Shown here: positions 36,765 through 46,290 of the stretch, one piece after another
Position numbering within the stretch: position 1 is the first letter of the stretch
Layout of the letters: each line of letters starts with the position of its first letter
From: Paenibacillus helianthi
Lineage (GTDB): Bacteria > Bacillota > Bacilli > Paenibacillales > Paenibacillaceae
NCBI RefSeq assembly: GCF_001909055.1
Contig: NZ_LVWI01000002.1
Coordinates: 248,001-312,000 of the forward strand
Length of the DNA: 64,000 nucleotides
Reading direction: 5' to 3'
Position numbers and translations under genes: made by a program
The notes under the pieces: model-generated
Database searches by the model: none
The model's input: the letters and a program-made list of their open reading frames with translations, nothing else
What the model was told of the DNA's origin: nothing

Positions 36765-37448
36765 GTGGCAACGATACCTACGATATTGGTTGCTGACGAC
36801 GATGCGAACATTCGCAAACTCATCTGTTTATTTTTGCACAAAGACGGATTTGCAACGATAAACGCCGCAGACGGAAAGGAAGCACTGGCCATCTATACCT
36901 CCACGCCAGTCGATTTGGTCATTCTTGATATTATGATGCCGGTCATGGACGGTTGGGCATTATGCGAGGAACTTCGAAGAGCCAATCCTGATCTTCCGTT
37001 ACTAATGTTGACGGCAAGAAGCGAAACCTGGGAGAAAGTACAAGCATTCCAGCTCGGGACAGATGACTATTTGACGAAGCCATTCGATCCGCTTGAGTTG
37101 ATGGCTCGCGTCAAGGCACTGTTGAAAAGATACCGTATAGGTTTAACGCAGACCATCCAGTTAGGCAACGTCATTCTGAACCGGCAGACTTATAAAGTCA
37201 TGAGAGGTACAGAGTCGTTCACCTTGCCGCTTAAGGAGTTCGAATTATTGTATAAACTTGCTGGATTACCGGGACAAGTCTATACGCGGGAGCAATTAAT
37301 CGATCAAGTTTGGGGGATTAATTATACTGGCGATGATCGAACGATAGACGTGCATATTAAACGCCTACGCGAACGTTTCGCGGCTATCTCCGATTTTCGT
37401 ATCGAAACGGTGCGCGGACTTGGCTACCGGCTTGAGGTGCAGGAGTGA
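36765..37448 (+). CDS. OmpR-family response regulator
   Basis: 227 residues. The receiver domain has the acidic pocket DDD (11-13), phosphorylation site Asp55 in VILDIMMPVMDG and Lys in YLTKPFDP. The C-terminal winged helix (about 130-225) includes PLKEFELLYKLAG and DDRTIDVHIKRLR. The GTG start is uncertain: AAGGAG lies only one base before it, but no better start keeps the receiver domain intact. The stop overlaps the ATG of the histidine kinase (TGATG). It is followed by two hydrolase genes whose promoter carries OmpR-type direct repeats. Confidence 0.9.
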   Translation: MATIPTILVADDDANIRKLICLFLHKDGFATINAADGKEALAIYTSTPVDLVILDIMMPVMDGWALCEELRRANPDLPLLMLTARSETWEKVQAFQLGTDDYLTKPFDPLELMARVKALLKRYRIGLTQTIQLGNVILNRQTYKVMRGTESFTLPLKEFELLYKLAGLPGQVYTREQLIDQVWGINYTGDDRTIDVHIKRLRERFAAISDFRIETVRGLGYRLEVQE

Positions 37449-38806
37449 TGAGTTCCTTATATACACGCGTAGTCCTGACCTTTCTGGTCTCCGTGATCGG
37501 GGGCACAATCATTGCTTTTTTTGCTGCAACCTGGATATTTCAAGATAAATTAAACGAAAACCTGCAACTCACCTTGCTTGACTTTGGCCAGGATATCGTC
37601 CGCATCTACGAGACATTGCCGTTACCTGAAGCAGAAATATTTATAAGTGAAATGAAGCAACTCAATTCCTACCACATTCGAATCTATAAAGCAACGGATC
37701 AATTCCAATCCTTCGGAGAACTTAAAGGACAATATCCTTTCCCGGTGACTACGGAACAAGTGAAGAAAGTGCTGGAGGGGGGAAAGGTCCAAGTCAATGG
37801 GATTGATACGATCTTCTTGGGATTGCCGATAAAAACTGAAATGGGCAGCAAAGCCATGTTTGTAGAGCCCCTCACTTCCTCTTCCACCTCATTTTTCATC
37901 AAGTTTGTTGTAACTTTTTTGATTTGTTCGTTAATAGCAGGAAGCCTATTGATTCTAATTTCCGCGATGTTTCTGGTGAGACCGATCAAAAAGCTGACAG
38001 AAGCGACCCGGCTTATAGCTGCTGGAGATTTCAACATCAAGCTTAATATTAAACAAAAGGGTGAGATAGGTACTTTGGCTCGTAGCTTCGAAGAAATGAT
38101 GCACGATCTACAGCGGCTTGAGCAGATGCGCAGGGAATTCGTGACAAACGTGTCCCATGAAGTTCAGTCTCCGCTCACTTCCATTTCCGGTTTTGCTATA
38201 GCGCTCAAGCAGGTAGACCTTCCGGATGACGAACGAAGCGGTTATCTCGATATTATCATCACTGAAACTGCACGAATGTCCAAAATAAGTGATAGTCTGC
38301 TAAAGCTGAGTTTGCTTGAATCTCATTCATTGCAAATGCGGCTCTCCACACTCAGTCTGGATGAACAGATCAGACGAGTAATCGTCGCTATTCAACCCCA
38401 ATGGTCAGCCCGCAACATTCAGTTCGATCTTGATTTGCAGCCCACCAAAATCACGGCCGATCATGACCAGCTAAATCAGGTGTGGACCAATATCCTCAGC
38501 AATGCCATCAAATTTTCCAAGGATGGTGCCCGAATTAGCGTCAGGATCAAACAGAATATCAAGAACGTGACCGTCCGCATATCGGATTCGGGTATTGGTA
38601 TTCTCCCGGAAGACCAAAAGCGTATATTTGACCGATTCTTTAAAGCTGATCGTTCCCACAGCCAGAAATATGAAGGCAGCGGTATGGGACTGGCTATTGT
38701 AAAGCAGATCGTATCGCTTCATCAAGGGGACATCCGGGTGGAGAGCGAATACGGAAGAGGAACGACCTTCATAGTCATCTTGCCAATCACAACACCTGCA
38801 GGGTAA
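37448..38806 (+). CDS. sensor histidine kinase (HAMP type)
   Basis: 452 residues. Membrane segment 1 covers residues 8-29, an extracellular loop follows to about 150, and membrane segment 2 covers 151-178. A HAMP domain leads to the HisKA box with His237 in NVSHEVQSPLTS and a C-terminal ATPase with GSGMGLAIVKQIV. The ATG at 37448 overlaps the response regulator stop; GAGGTG lies 8 bases upstream. The domain layout resembles PhoR/ResE-type kinases that respond to envelope signals. The stimulus is unknown. The neighbouring secreted serine hydrolase suggests a cell wall or antibiotic-related signal (inference). Confidence 0.92.
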   Translation: MSSLYTRVVLTFLVSVIGGTIIAFFAATWIFQDKLNENLQLTLLDFGQDIVRIYETLPLPEAEIFISEMKQLNSYHIRIYKATDQFQSFGELKGQYPFPVTTEQVKKVLEGGKVQVNGIDTIFLGLPIKTEMGSKAMFVEPLTSSSTSFFIKFVVTFLICSLIAGSLLILISAMFLVRPIKKLTEATRLIAAGDFNIKLNIKQKGEIGTLARSFEEMMHDLQRLEQMRREFVTNVSHEVQSPLTSISGFAIALKQVDLPDDERSGYLDIIITETARMSKISDSLLKLSLLESHSLQMRLSTLSLDEQIRRVIVAIQPQWSARNIQFDLDLQPTKITADHDQLNQVWTNILSNAIKFSKDGARISVRIKQNIKNVTVRISDSGIGILPEDQKRIFDRFFKADRSHSQKYEGSGMGLAIVKQIVSLHQGDIRVESEYGRGTTFIVILPITTPAG

Positions 38807-38884
38807 TTGGATTTCATGCCTTCTCTAGGCTACGACACCATGTATAAACCTTCTTGCATGTGATGATGCAAACTTTTTTGGCCT

Positions 38885-38939
38885 GTTCATCCTACGTTCA
38901 TGTTGTAGTCATTAGGGGGACATCTTGGTTGGTTATACT
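38885..38939 (+). promoter_or_regulatory. promoter with OmpR-type direct repeats upstream of the serine hydrolase
   Basis: GTTCAT occurs at 38885-38890 and 38896-38901, exactly 11 bp apart, the usual spacing for OmpR/PhoB-family dimers. A -10-like TATACT lies at 38934-38939 without a good -35 box, as expected for an activated promoter. Confidence 0.45.
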
Positions 38940-39024
38940 GTCTTTAGCGCCCCCGTTAAGGTGGCCTAACATAATGATGAAGACAGGAGTAGATGCGAGA
39001 GTGAAACCAGGAGAGGTAACAAAG

Positions 39025-41124
39025 ATGAGTATGGGGACAACAAGAAAAAGAATTACTATAGCTGCTGCGACTCTCATGCTGACGATACTTGCTCCAATGT
39101 CTGCAATGGCCGCACCGACTGCCATGAATAACAACAGCAATCTTACGTATGAGACAACGAAGAACAACGTGATCGAAAAAGCCAAATTACTGACCGAGAC
39201 GTACGGGACGACAAGTCTGCAATATGCGCTCATCGATGGTGGAGAGATTGTGGTCTCCGGTCAAACGGGCAAGAATGATATCAACGACAAGGTACCGCTT
39301 ACTTCGAATACGATCTATGGCATCGGTTCAACCAGTAAAATGATGCTTACAGCCGCTGTAATGAAGCTCGTTGACGAAGGTAAGATCGATTTGGATGTGC
39401 CTGTTGTGAACTATATGCCTGACTTTACAATGAAAGATAACCGATACAAACAGATTACACCCCGTATGTTGCTGAATCATTCCTCTGGTCTTCTGGGCAC
39501 CTCAACCAGCAATGCCACACTGTACGGAGATAATGACACGTATTCACATGATACGTTTTTGGAGCAATTGGCGATTCAACACCTGAAGGCAGATCCCGGC
39601 GCATACTCAGTTTACAGCAACGATGGCTTTACGTTAGCCGAGATTCTGGTTGAAAGAGTTAGCGGTATCAGCTATACCGCATATATACACAACTATTTTA
39701 CGGAGCCTTTGGACATGAACCATACCAAAACACCACAGGATATGCTTGATCCGGCAGAAATGGCGGGAATCTATTCCCCTTTTTATAAAGGACAACTTCC
39801 AAAAGAGAATTATAATGTCCTCGGTACTGGAGGTCTGTATTCCACCGCTGAAGATCTGGTCAAATTTTCACGAATCTTCACGGGAGAAGTTAAGGGTATT
39901 CTTTCAAGTAAGTCGGTAAAAGCCATGGCACAAGAAGAGTATAAAAGAGGCATGTGGCCTAAGGATAGCGATTCGCTTATGTCTTACGGATTAGGGTGGG
40001 ATAGCGTGAACTTGTTCCCATTCAACGAATACGGTATTCAGGCCGTTATAAAAGGAGGAGATACGTTATCTTATCATTCTTCATTAGTGGTGCTTCCAGG
40101 ATATAACATGGCTGCAGCGGTTATCTCTTCAGGCGGGTCAAGCATAACCAATCAATTCATTGCGAATGAATTATTACTCAGCGCACTTGAAGAAAAGGGC
40201 ATGATTACAGAACGGAAGCCGGAAAAATCATTTGGCGTGCCAGTGAAGGCAAATATGCCTAAGGAAATCTCCAAGTATGCAGGTATATATGGTGGCAATA
40301 ATTCGGTTACGAAGATCAATATAAATACGGCCGGACAAATGACTATATCCTCACTCACAGCTCCGAGTAATCCGGTTCAAAAATACACATATACTGCGGA
40401 TGGTAATTTTGTTAACGACGAAGGTACAGAAAAGTTAAAATTCGTTGTGGAGAAAAATGGGAGTACCTACCTGTGGTCTCGATCCTATATATCCGTTCCA
40501 GGACTCGGACAGCTGGCTTTCTCAGAATATAATGCGGAGAAGCTTACAGCCAATACATTATCCAAGGAGATTAACGCTGCATGGGCAAAGCGCGATGGTA
40601 AAAAATATTATCTGGTGAATGAGAAATACACATCAATGCTCTATCTTAATGCTACATCGATCCTGCCTATTCATATGAATAAAGAGAATCCAGGGTATAT
40701 GTCCAATAATAAGATTATTGGAGCCAACGAAGCAGCCAATCGATTGCAGATTCCTGGTACTGCCGGACGGGATACGATGGACATTCATTTCTCCAAAAAG
40801 AACGGAGGAGAGTATCTTACATTTTCAGGTTATGTATACGCCAGTGAGGAAATGGTGAAACCAATCTATTCGGGTAAACAATCCGCAACAACCATCCAAG
40901 CAGATGGATATGCCAAATGGTTTTCGGTACCAGCTACTGTGAAAGGAAAAGTCATGACCGTGAAGATGCCTGCAAATGGGGGATTTGCGGTATATGACCA
41001 GACAGGTATTTGTATTAATCACAGCGTGGTCAGCGGTAAGAATGAAGTTGTCTTACCAGAAAACGGCCGTATTGTATTTGCAGGTGAGGCTGGCTCCCAA
41101 TTTGAAATTTTATTAAAAAAGTAA
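39025..41124 (+). CDS. secreted serine hydrolase, class C beta-lactamase-like / FmtA-like
   Basis: 699 residues from ATG at 39025, which has AGGAGAGG upstream. The longer frame to 38854 has no ribosome binding site and would bury the signal peptide. Signal peptide 1-30 ends AMAA. The penicillin-binding-protein/beta-lactamase fold (about 45-380) has S102-T-S-K105 (SxxK) and Y197-S-N199. The third motif region is [11 protein letters not shown]. Residues 400-699 form an extra C-terminal region I do not recognise. Family members are esterases, peptidases or D-amino-acid-acting enzymes; true beta-lactamase activity is unlikely to be certain. It is probably regulated by the upstream two-component pair. 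Confidence 0.85.
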   Translation: MSMGTTRKRITIAAATLMLTILAPMSAMAAPTAMNNNSNLTYETTKNNVIEKAKLLTETYGTTSLQYALIDGGEIVVSGQTGKNDINDKVPLTSNTIYGIGSTSKMMLTAAVMKLVDEGKIDLDVPVVNYMPDFTMKDNRYKQITPRMLLNHSSGLLGTSTSNATLYGDNDTYSHDTFLEQLAIQHLKADPGAYSVYSNDGFTLAEILVERVSGISYTAYIHNYFTEPLDMNHTKTPQDMLDPAEMAGIYSPFYKGQLPKENYNVLGTGGLYSTAEDLVKFSRIFTGEVKGILSSKSVKAMAQEEYKRGMWPKDSDSLMSYGLGWDSVNLFPFNEYGIQAVIKGGDTLSYHSSLVVLPGYNMAAAVISSGGSSITNQFIANELLLSALEEKGMITERKPEKSFGVPVKANMPKEISKYAGIYGGNNSVTKININTAGQMTISSLTAPSNPVQKYTYTADGNFVNDEGTEKLKFVVEKNGSTYLWSRSYISVPGLGQLAFSEYNAEKLTANTLSKEINAAWAKRDGKKYYLVNEKYTSMLYLNATSILPIHMNKENPGYMSNNKIIGANEAANRLQIPGTAGRDTMDIHFSKKNGGEYLTFSGYVYASEEMVKPIYSGKQSATTIQADGYAKWFSVPATVKGKVMTVKMPANGGFAVYDQTGICINHSVVSGKNEVVLPENGRIVFAGEAGSQFEILLKK

Positions 41125-41180
41125 AATGAATGGATTACAAACGGCTGTACAACATACAAAGTCAACAGGAGAGAACCATC

Positions 41181-42122
41181 ATGATGAAAAAAATATTAAT
41201 CATTTTGCTCAAAATATTCGGAGCCATAGTTATTGCTTCTGTATTATTTATTGCCACTGTTTTTATTATTAATGTATTTAGTAACAAATCGGAGGAAGGG
41301 AAAATAAAACCCTATGGCCAGTTTGTAGCGGTTGACGGGAAAAACATGAATGTGTTGATTCAAGGAAAAGGCGAAGAAACGGTGGTATTGCTTCCCGGAT
41401 ATGGAACACCAGCTCCAGCCCTTGATTTTAAACCGTTAATTGATGAGCTATCTCCCTTATACAAAGTCGTCGTAATTGAGCCTTTCGGTTATGGATTAAG
41501 TGACTTAACTGAAAAAGAGCGTACCACTGAAAATATGGTTAGTGAAATTCATGAAGCTTTACAGCAACTTAATATTCATCGGTACACGCTCATGGTTCAC
41601 TCCATTTCAGGGATTTACGGACTGGATTATGTGAACAAATATCCAAACGAAGTCAGTGCGTTTGTCGGAATTGAAAGCAGCGTTCCAACACAAGGCGGTA
41701 CGGACGATCCATTCCCGGCAGGAACGTATAAACTGCTTAAAAAATCAGGGTTCTACCGCTTGTTAATGAAACTGGCCCCTGACCAACTGCTTGCACCCGA
41801 CGTTGATGATGAAACCAGAGAACAAATTAGAATGCTTTCACTCAAAAATACGTTTAATCCGAACAACCTGAATGAAGGCGAAAATTTTGGTCCTAATTTC
41901 AAAGCAGCTGAGAACTTGTCCTTCCCCAAAGAGCTTCCTGTTATTTTCTTTTTACAAGCGAATGATACCGAAACGGAAAATTGGATACCTCTTCATGACG
42001 AGCAAATAAAAAACTCAGTACATGGAAAAGTGATGACATTTGAAGGAGAGCACTATTTGCACTATACCCGATCCAAAGAAATCGCGGAAAATTTCAGGAG
42101 ATTTATGAATGAAATAAAATAA
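41181..42122 (+). CDS. membrane-anchored alpha/beta hydrolase
   Basis: 313 residues from ATG at 41181, with AGGAGAG seven bases upstream. The N-terminal segment 5-32 is a membrane anchor. The alpha/beta hydrolase domain has the oxyanion segment LLPGYGTP and the nucleophile elbow VHSISG with Ser141. A late His in EGEHYLHY is the likely catalytic His. It starts 56 bases after the serine hydrolase stop and may be cotranscribed. The substrate is unknown. Confidence 0.85.
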   Translation: MMKKILIILLKIFGAIVIASVLFIATVFIINVFSNKSEEGKIKPYGQFVAVDGKNMNVLIQGKGEETVVLLPGYGTPAPALDFKPLIDELSPLYKVVVIEPFGYGLSDLTEKERTTENMVSEIHEALQQLNIHRYTLMVHSISGIYGLDYVNKYPNEVSAFVGIESSVPTQGGTDDPFPAGTYKLLKKSGFYRLLMKLAPDQLLAPDVDDETREQIRMLSLKNTFNPNNLNEGENFGPNFKAAENLSFPKELPVIFFLQANDTETENWIPLHDEQIKNSVHGKVMTFEGEHYLHYTRSKEIAENFRRFMNEIK

Positions 42123-42140
42123 AAGATATCAATGAGTACC

Positions 42141-42187
42141 AAAAAAAGACACGTCGTCCATGGATTTGGATGAGGTGTACTTTTTTA
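42141..42187. terminator. bidirectional terminator
   Basis: An A-run, a stem pairing CAC.TC.TCCA with TGGATGAGGTG, and a T-run lie between the convergent hydrolase and gerC genes. It could stop transcription from both sides. Confidence 0.7.
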
Positions 42188-42230
42188 TGTCCGTACTATC
42201 GAAGCCGATAATCCCTAAATTTACTCCTTA

Positions 42231-43394
42231 TCAACCGTTCTTCGCTCCTTTGGTTCCGAACTCTTGAATTTTTACATTCACCTTAACTTCAACCGGCATC
42301 TCGCTAAATTCTTCATCCCAATCTTCTTTCAGCTTATTCCATATCCTAGGATTTTCAATTCTGACTTTTGTTCCAAAACCTGCTACATCTACTTTGAGGC
42401 TCTTTTGCATTTTGGAAAGTGTCTTCCCAACCGATTCCCTTATGGATGCTTCTGTTGCTTGTTCTGCTCTCTTTATCAATTCTGATTTAAATGCATTTCC
42501 GGGATCCACCCAATCTTCCCGTAGCTTTCCTACTGTATGTATCTTCACTTCAAAAGAAATGTGGTTTCCTTTGAATTTAGGTTTGATTTTGCTTTTTATA
42601 GTTCGAATTTCATAGACAATAGCTTCCCCACTCTTCGGATCTGTACCCTTTACGATTCCGTTTTGCCTCTTTTCTCCTTTCAATATATTCAATCCTGCAA
42701 CTTCCTCTTCATCTAACCATCCGATCATTTTAGCCAAGCTGCCTTTAATCACAGCTCCCCCTGCAGATTTGACGCCCGCGTCTGTAGTTTCTACACCAGG
42801 AACAATGAAGCTCGTCTTTCCCGTCAATTTTTCCGATATATCGCCTAATTTCGATTCGCTCGGCATGGTCAAGGAGGTTTTGTAATTATCCGATAATGCT
42901 CTTAATAACAAAGCAGGGTTCGTGGAGATCCCACGCTTTTCAAATATATCCTTGGCATTCCCTTCATCTATTACTACACGAATGGAGCGTCTAGTGTCCG
43001 TATTGCGTAATACAAAATTGGTAATCCGTTTTAAATCGATATCCCTTGCTAACGCCTGGCTAATTACAATGATCCTCAAATGTTCATAAGAGGGAGGGCG
43101 GTCAGCTCGTGTCGACATTTCACGAATGTTTTTTAAAACAGTATCTCCTTCGCTAACGAGATTGATGTAATCCTTTTGCGAAGTTCCAGTATCGCTAGCG
43201 GCAAATTGTTTCGGAACGGCAAACTGATGAAGCATGGAAATCGATTGATGATTGCTTTCCTTCTCATCCGATTGATCAAGTCCGATGCCAAGCACAATCC
43301 CGACTTCTTCAATCTCCTTTCGATCCCAACAACCTGTAAGGAAAACCAGTAAAAGGAGAAGTGTATAGATATAGAGGGTCTTATCCGTTCTCAA
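42231..43394 (-). CDS. gerC: spore germination lipoprotein, Ger(x)C family
   Basis: 387 residues. The lipoprotein signal peptide with LTGC is followed by WDRKEIEEVG, the hallmark of Ger(x)C proteins. These are the C subunits of nutrient germinant receptors in the spore inner membrane. The start is TTG at 43392-43394, with AGGAGG seven bases upstream; an earlier TTG at 43400 touches the ribosome binding site. It overlaps the end of gerB by 14 bases and is the last gene of the gerA-gerB-gerC operon. A terminator lies downstream. Confidence 0.92.
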   Translation of the reverse strand: MRTDKTLYIYTLLLLLVFLTGCWDRKEIEEVGIVLGIGLDQSDEKESNHQSISMLHQFAVPKQFAASDTGTSQKDYINLVSEGDTVLKNIREMSTRADRPPSYEHLRIIVISQALARDIDLKRITNFVLRNTDTRRSIRVVIDEGNAKDIFEKRGISTNPALLLRALSDNYKTSLTMPSESKLGDISEKLTGKTSFIVPGVETTDAGVKSAGGAVIKGSLAKMIGWLDEEEVAGLNILKGEKRQNGIVKGTDPKSGEAIVYEIRTIKSKIKPKFKGNHISFEVKIHTVGKLREDWVDPGNAFKSELIKRAEQATEASIRESVGKTLSKMQKSLKVDVAGFGTKVRIENPRIWNKLKEDWDEEFSEMPVEVKVNVKIQEFGTKGAKNG

Positions 43395-44481
43395 GGCCAA
43401 TCCTCCTTAGCTTGGCGATAACCCATAAGCACGGCACCATGATTGCGGTAATGAACAGAACTGTTTTCCCAAGAAAATCACCAACAGCAAATACGCTATT
43501 TAAATCGCTAGGAAACATCGCAACGAGATAAATAACCGGTAAACTGGCATATGTGAATGCCCGATGCTTCTTACGAAAAATCTGACCCAGCCCGAGAGAC
43601 CCTGCATACTGATACAGGACAAATGACGTATACATCGAGATTACCCAAAGAACAGAGAACAAAGATTCATACCTTTCGAAGAACCCACCCGGTAGTTCAA
43701 TGTTCATCGCTACAGACATTGTTGGCCACGTTAAAGTTTTCACTTCATCAACGGTTAATGTAGCTATGGCAATCACTACGACCAAAGTATACAAGGGAAT
43801 AACCAGCGCAATACCACCAAGTACCGTTTTCATCGCTTTACGCGGTTCTTTCATCAAAGCGGTGAAAATAAGCATAATTTCGAAACCGGCGAACGAAAAG
43901 ATAGAAGGTTTGATTCCTTTCAATACAGGCGTCATTCCTTCCCCTAGCACCGGACGAATGTTGACTAATTCGACGTCTTTCAGGCTGAATATTATTAACA
44001 CCAGTAAAAATATAATAACCAATGGAAGAAATAGCTCGGTTAGACGTGCAATTGGATTTATTCCCCCTACTGTGAGATAAGTTCCCAAACTCAAAAAAAC
44101 AATCATTATTACCTCTATTGGGGTCTTATCTAATAAATACATGTGGATCACTTCTCCCATAAAACGGAGGGAATAGCCTGATCCAATAATATAATAGAGG
44201 CTTAGGAAGATCGCGAGAGCTTTGCCCAGTAGCTTTCCTGCGACCCTTTGACTATATTGGTAAATAGTTTGACCGGGAAATCGCTGACTTAATTTTACAA
44301 TCATATATCCGGCCAGCATCGCGAGTAAGCCGCTTAAGACCACGGAGATCCAACCGTCGGGGGTTCCAACTTCCTGGGATATTCCTCGTGGTAAGACGAT
44401 AATTCCTGTTCCGATCATACTCTTGGATACAATCATGAAGGTTTGTGAAGCCGTTATTTGATCCTTTTGATCTGCATCCAT
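43381..44481 (-). CDS. gerB: spore germination permease, GerB family
   Basis: 366 residues with about ten membrane segments, matching endospore germination permeases of the amino acid permease superfamily. N-terminal ITASQTFMIVSKSMIGTGII is typical. GerB is thought to be the germinant-binding subunit of the receptor. It lies between gerA (23 bases upstream) and gerC (overlapping). The germinant cannot be deduced from sequence. Confidence 0.92.
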   Translation of the reverse strand: MDADQKDQITASQTFMIVSKSMIGTGIIVLPRGISQEVGTPDGWISVVLSGLLAMLAGYMIVKLSQRFPGQTIYQYSQRVAGKLLGKALAIFLSLYYIIGSGYSLRFMGEVIHMYLLDKTPIEVIMIVFLSLGTYLTVGGINPIARLTELFLPLVIIFLLVLIIFSLKDVELVNIRPVLGEGMTPVLKGIKPSIFSFAGFEIMLIFTALMKEPRKAMKTVLGGIALVIPLYTLVVVIAIATLTVDEVKTLTWPTMSVAMNIELPGGFFERYESLFSVLWVISMYTSFVLYQYAGSLGLGQIFRKKHRAFTYASLPVIYLVAMFPSDLNSVFAVGDFLGKTVLFITAIMVPCLWVIAKLRRIGLENG

Positions 44482-44504
44482 AACTATTCTATCCCCTTAT
44501 TCCG

Positions 44505-46178
44505 CTATTGGCGAGTGCGGTCCTGTGCTTTGTTCATTTCCGGGCGCCGTTTCAGGATTCTGGTGGGTAATCTTATGAAGGAATCTTTCCAATCCTTTGG
44601 AAGGAGGGGGGTGAATGGAGACATATAATACACTCCAAAGCTCTTTAGTTTAACAAGATGAACCGTAATAAGGATATAAAATAATATAATCCCATACAAG
44701 CCCAAGACTGCAGCCGAAATCATCATTGCAAATCGAAGGATCCGGACCGCAATCCCAGCTCCATACTGCGGAAAAGCAAAAGAAGAAATTGCAGTCAAAG
44801 CAACCACAATAACCATAATAGGACTCACGATGGCTGCCTGTACGGCAGCTTGACCAATAACTAACCCTCCTACGATACCAACGGCCTGTCCAATAGGCTT
44901 TGGCAAGCGAAGTCCTGCTTCTCGGAGGAGTTCTAGCGTAACTTCCATAATTAACGCTTCTATAATCGAGGGAAAAGGAACTCCTTCTCTTCCAGCGGCG
45001 ATGGAGATAACTAGTTTCGCAGGAATGAGCCCGTGATTATAGGAAATTAGTGCAATATAGAGCGCTGGCAGAAATAAGGCAATAAATGCGGCACCAGTTC
45101 GCAAAATGCGGATTAATGAAGCCGGAAGCCATCGTTCATAGTAATCTTCGGGTGAAGTCATCAATATGTTAAATGTGACAGGAACAATCAATGCAAAGGG
45201 TGTCCCATCTGTCATCAAGACAACACGTCCCTGCATTAAAGCACTTACCACCCGATCGGGTCGTTCCGTATTTTGAGCCTGCGGAAATGGAGAAAGAACA
45301 TTATCTTCGATCAGCTGTTCAATTTCTCCCGATTCCAGAATCACATCAATATCGATTCTCTCGACACGTTCCTGTACTTCCTTTACTAATTCGGGGTTGG
45401 TTAATCCTCTTATATACATTAGGGACAGGTTCGTTCTTGAACGGCGCCCGACAGTATAGTTGATGATCGTGAAGCCAGGGTCCTTGATGCGTCGACGAAG
45501 CAGAACTGTACTGCTACGAAGGTTCTCAACAAAACCATCCCTTGGTCCGCGTACGACTGCCTCGGTAAGAGGTTCTTCTATGGCTCTTTCTTTCCCTTCG
45601 GTTAGACCCAGGATAAAGACATTAGCAGTACCCTCCATGAATAATGCGGCGTTTCCAGATAATACTTCATGTACGCAATCGTCAAGGCTGAGAACTTCCT
45701 TAACTTCTGCACAACAAACAACAGAATCCATGATGCTGTTGTTCAATGCATTCACATTGATGTTTTGTGGATTAAGTATTCCTTGATCCTGCATCAACGG
45801 TTTAATTACCTGTTCAACTAAAGCCATCTTATCCACCAAACCATCAACATAAACAACAGCCGCATTCCACTTTAATGGACCAGCTTTAAACTGACGAAAT
45901 AAAACATCTGAGTTATGCCCGATTATTTCTTTCATCGCCTGCAAATTATGATTCAGTTCAGCTGTAAACGGAATGGATGATGGTTGAGATATTTCTTGCT
46001 TTATGAAACTTTTTTGGGCCTTCTCTTTTGGATTAATGCCCAACCAGCGGGAATTCCCCCTACTTCCTCTTTCCAACCAATGAAATACTCTTGATACTCC
46101 AAATGGAAAAGCGAAGGAGAAAAAAGCGCCTAACCAGATGTCCGGTTTAATAAGATAAGCCATGACCTTATACAGCAT
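44505..46178 (-). CDS. gerA: spore germination protein, GerA family
   Basis: 557 residues, somewhat longer than the usual ~500. A hydrophobic N-terminal segment (about 12-30) precedes the soluble domain, which contains KWNAAVVYVDGLVDK and LRSSTVLLRRRIKDP. A C-terminal membrane domain contains PFPSIIEALIMEVTLELLREAG. This is the A subunit of a germinant receptor, first gene of the operon. The extra N-terminal hydrophobic stretch is unusual for the family. An upstream AAAGGGTGAG supports the ATG; a start at the second ATG (five codons later) is possible. Confidence 0.9.
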   Translation of the reverse strand: MLYKVMAYLIKPDIWLGAFFSFAFPFGVSRVFHWLERGSRGNSRWLGINPKEKAQKSFIKQEISQPSSIPFTAELNHNLQAMKEIIGHNSDVLFRQFKAGPLKWNAAVVYVDGLVDKMALVEQVIKPLMQDQGILNPQNINVNALNNSIMDSVVCCAEVKEVLSLDDCVHEVLSGNAALFMEGTANVFILGLTEGKERAIEEPLTEAVVRGPRDGFVENLRSSTVLLRRRIKDPGFTIINYTVGRRSRTNLSLMYIRGLTNPELVKEVQERVERIDIDVILESGEIEQLIEDNVLSPFPQAQNTERPDRVVSALMQGRVVLMTDGTPFALIVPVTFNILMTSPEDYYERWLPASLIRILRTGAAFIALFLPALYIALISYNHGLIPAKLVISIAAGREGVPFPSIIEALIMEVTLELLREAGLRLPKPIGQAVGIVGGLVIGQAAVQAAIVSPIMVIVVALTAISSFAFPQYGAGIAVRILRFAMMISAAVLGLYGIILFYILITVHLVKLKSFGVYYMSPFTPLLPKDWKDSFIRLPTRILKRRPEMNKAQDRTRQ

Positions 46179-46290
46179 GATGATGGTCTCACCCTTTCAT
46201 GGGAATCAAGAAATTCCATTCTTGCTAAATTAGCATACCCATTCTTACTATATTAATTCGGTTGCTTATTCGTTAAGAGCTCGCGATTTG

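Noticed and set aside
38854..39024. Longer N-terminus of the serine hydrolase
   Set aside because: It would include the promoter-like repeats and bury a clear signal peptide; the downstream ATG has a strong ribosome binding site.
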